Made by a program: the position numbers and the translations under genes
Part shown: piece after piece, positions 33,169-34,373 of the stretch
How the letters are laid out: each line of letters begins with the position of its first letter
Position numbering within the stretch: position 1 is the first letter of the stretch
Assembly: GCA_028279425.1 (NCBI GenBank)
Contig: JANQNV010000014.1
Location: 1 to 34,373, forward strand
Reading direction: 5' to 3'
Source of the DNA: Longimicrobiales bacterium
GTDB lineage: Bacteria > Gemmatimonadota > Gemmatimonadetes > Longimicrobiales > Gaopeijiaceae
DNA length: 34,373 nt
Notes under the pieces: model-generated
Told to the model about the DNA's origin: nothing
The model's input: only the letters and a program-made list of their open reading frames with translations
Database searches by the model: none

Positions 33169-33651
33169 ATGAAGACGAAGCGATCTCCGCGGGCCGTACC
33201 GGCGTGGCGCGGCCGCCGCGGCCGGCAGGCGCTGGGGGCAGCACTCATTTCGGCGCTCGTGGCTCTGGCCGTGTGGGCGCGTGCCGGAGCGACACCGGTA
33301 CTCGTGTTGACCGACTACGACATGACGGTCGCCCGGACCGACGGCGTCTGGGCCTCGGAATGGATGCAACAGCTGGCGAGTGCCCTGACCGCGGCGTTCG
33401 AAGACCGTCTCGAGGTGGTACGCGCAGGCCCGCCCTCGAGGGCCGGAACAGCGGCATGCCTGGAGTTGACCGGGGCGGTAGCGGTCGACACGGTCGCGCG
33501 TCGGTGGACCGTCGCGAGCCGGCTCATCCGCAGCGCGGATCAGACCGTCATCTGGACCAGGCGTGACCAGGTCGATCCGCTCGCGCCGCTTCCTGGAGCC
33601 CTCCCCGGTATCGTCGAGGGGGTCCGGGACGCCCTGCGGGACTGCGGGTAA
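33169..33651 (+). CDS. Exported or membrane-anchored small protein with TolB-N-like domain
   Basis: 160 residues from the ATG at 33169; an in-frame GTG at 33112 is possible, and neither has a strong ribosome site. A basic N-terminus (MKTKRSPRAVPAWRGRRGRQ) leads into a hydrophobic helix at 21-38, then Ala-Thr-Pro where cleavage could occur. The rest (TPVLVLTDYDMTV, WMQQLASALTAAFEDRLEVV, GAVAVDTVARRWTVASRLI, IVEGVRDALRD) has the alternating pattern of TolB N-terminal-like domains, which often accompany Ser/Thr kinases or adenylate cyclases. No such partner is here. Two Cys (97, 159) might form a disulfide. Family resemblance is weak and function unknown. Confidence 0.7.
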   Translation: MKTKRSPRAVPAWRGRRGRQALGAALISALVALAVWARAGATPVLVLTDYDMTVARTDGVWASEWMQQLASALTAAFEDRLEVVRAGPPSRAGTAACLELTGAVAVDTVARRWTVASRLIRSADQTVIWTRRDQVDPLAPLPGALPGIVEGVRDALRDCG

Positions 33652-33742
33652 CCCATAGCGTTCCGCGCCCGGCACGACCATCATGCGTCACCGGGGAGTC
33701 ACATGGTCTCCCCGACTCACCCCACCAGCGGGTAGGCCGACG

Positions 33743-34282
33743 ATGCGGGATCGGGCGACGGGACGACGAGGGGCAGGGCGGGGCACACTGGGCATCTTCC
33801 TGTTGATCGCGGTGGCGCTCGCGGCGTGCGGTGACGACGGCACCGGCCCGGTCGACGAGGTCGAGCCGCCGGAGTTTCCAACGCTCGATGCGCTGGTGGC
33901 GACGGAGTTTTGCGTGCGCGGAACGCTCATTCCGGGCGAGACCGTTGCGGGGGAGGTGAGCGACGAGAACTGCCCGACCATCAACCCCGTGGGGGTGGGT
34001 CCCGAGCGGTTCTTCGAGAGTTGGAGGGTCCGGGTGGGTCGGAGCGGCTCGGTTACACTCGAGGTCTCGTCCGATTTCGACACCTTCCTCGACTTGTTCC
34101 GCATCGACGACCTCTCTGAGCCGGGTCTGTCGACCACGACTCTGGTGGCGTTCAACGACGACGACGGGGCCGACGAGAATGGGCTCCTGACGGTGACCTT
34201 GCAGGCCGGCACGGAGTACTGGGCGATCGTATCGGGCTTCAATCCCGAGGATGTCGGCACGTATTCCCTCGAGGCCCGCTAG
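33743..34282 (+). CDS. Lipoprotein with pre-peptidase C-terminal (PPC)-like domain
   Basis: 179 residues from the ATG at 33743. The leader MRDRATGRRGAGRGTLGIFL continues into a lipobox, LAAC, with lipidated Cys29 and an acidic DD just after it. The mature part ends in a small beta-sandwich: FFESWRVRVGRSGSVTLEVS, FDTFLDLFRI, VAFNDDDGADENG and GTEYWAIVSGFNPEDVGTYS. This is the DxxLxL/NDD/Y pattern of PPC domains attached to secreted peptidases. Here the domain stands alone, so it probably binds rather than cuts. NDDDG may bind calcium. It follows the TolB-like gene by 91 bases and may share its transcript. Confidence 0.85.
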   Translation: MRDRATGRRGAGRGTLGIFLLIAVALAACGDDGTGPVDEVEPPEFPTLDALVATEFCVRGTLIPGETVAGEVSDENCPTINPVGVGPERFFESWRVRVGRSGSVTLEVSSDFDTFLDLFRIDDLSEPGLSTTTLVAFNDDDGADENGLLTVTLQAGTEYWAIVSGFNPEDVGTYSLEAR

Positions 34283-34373
34283 TGTAGTGTCGCCAAAGTC
34301 TGGTGACCGCCGAGGGTGCGGAGGCGCCGCGGGGGCGAGGCGGAACGACGCGGCGTAGCGATAGCTACGGCAA
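34283..34373. other. Non-coding tail at window edge with CGTAGC/GCTACG hairpin
   Basis: The last 91 bases contain no start-led gene. A perfect six-base hairpin, CGTAGC-GATA-GCTACG, lies at 34354-34369 in a purine-rich run. Together with TGTCGCCAAAGTCTGGTGAC at 34288-34307, this looks like the edge of a dispersed repeat or insertion element rather than a gene, but the window ends too soon to tell. Confidence 0.3.

Overview
This is a strongly GC-rich bacterial chromosomal segment with no rRNA, tRNA, CRISPR array, transposase or phage gene that I could recognise. It carries four large duplicated 'ADOP-type' MacB/FtsX-like permeases without ATPase partners. Three are preceded by a PadR regulator whose stop codon overlaps the permease start. 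Together with a tricorn-type secreted protease, a DUF885 protein and many lipoproteins, this points to Gemmatimonadota or, second choice, Acidobacteriota. That placement is an inference from gene content, not from a marker gene.

Layout. 1-3000: a secreted protein cut by the left edge (minus strand), diverging from a DUF885-type exported protein translationally coupled to a DCC-family thiol-disulfide oxidoreductase. 3000-7855: a minus-strand membrane protein joining a cytoplasmic FHA domain to an external lytic transglycosylase domain, divergent from a PadR-permease pair. 7937-11167: a tricorn-like PD40/PDZ/S41 protease. 11184-16918: a second PadR-permease pair (minus) divergent from a third permease (plus). 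16919-17358: an apparent independent short transcription unit (promoter-like sequence, 59-codon ORF or structured RNA, strong terminator). 17359-20157: an ABC exporter followed by its DUF1854 partner.

20255-22896: DUF2239, then a DJ-1/PfpI protein and an F420-type NAD(P)-binding oxidoreductase divergent from an HxlR regulator with a palindrome between them, probably one electrophile or redox response unit. 22993-24974: a Cys-rich and acidic-aromatic small membrane protein, then a tight three-gene operon (membrane protein, winged-helix regulator, DUF2306) headed by two tandem CTTTG-N5-CAAAG palindromes. 25220-28548: a minus-strand pair encoding an unusual 3-hydroxyacyl-CoA dehydrogenase/crotonase fusion and a thiolase-like protein, ended by a hairpin terminator. 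28654-34373: two lipoproteins, a DUF2256-DUF3253 protein, the fourth PadR-regulated-type permease, and a secreted TolB-like small protein.

The most unusual items are the FHA-transmembrane-lytic transglycosylase, the atypical dehydrogenase/crotonase plus thiolase pair, the self-contained operator/regulator/DUF2306 operon, the possible structured RNA unit at 16951-17312, and the Cys/acidic-aromatic membrane protein. Nothing here proves a wholly new system; these are the best candidates. Starts were chosen from Shine-Dalgarno matches, stop-start overlaps and domain boundaries. Long antisense reading frames, common in GC-rich DNA, were left out.
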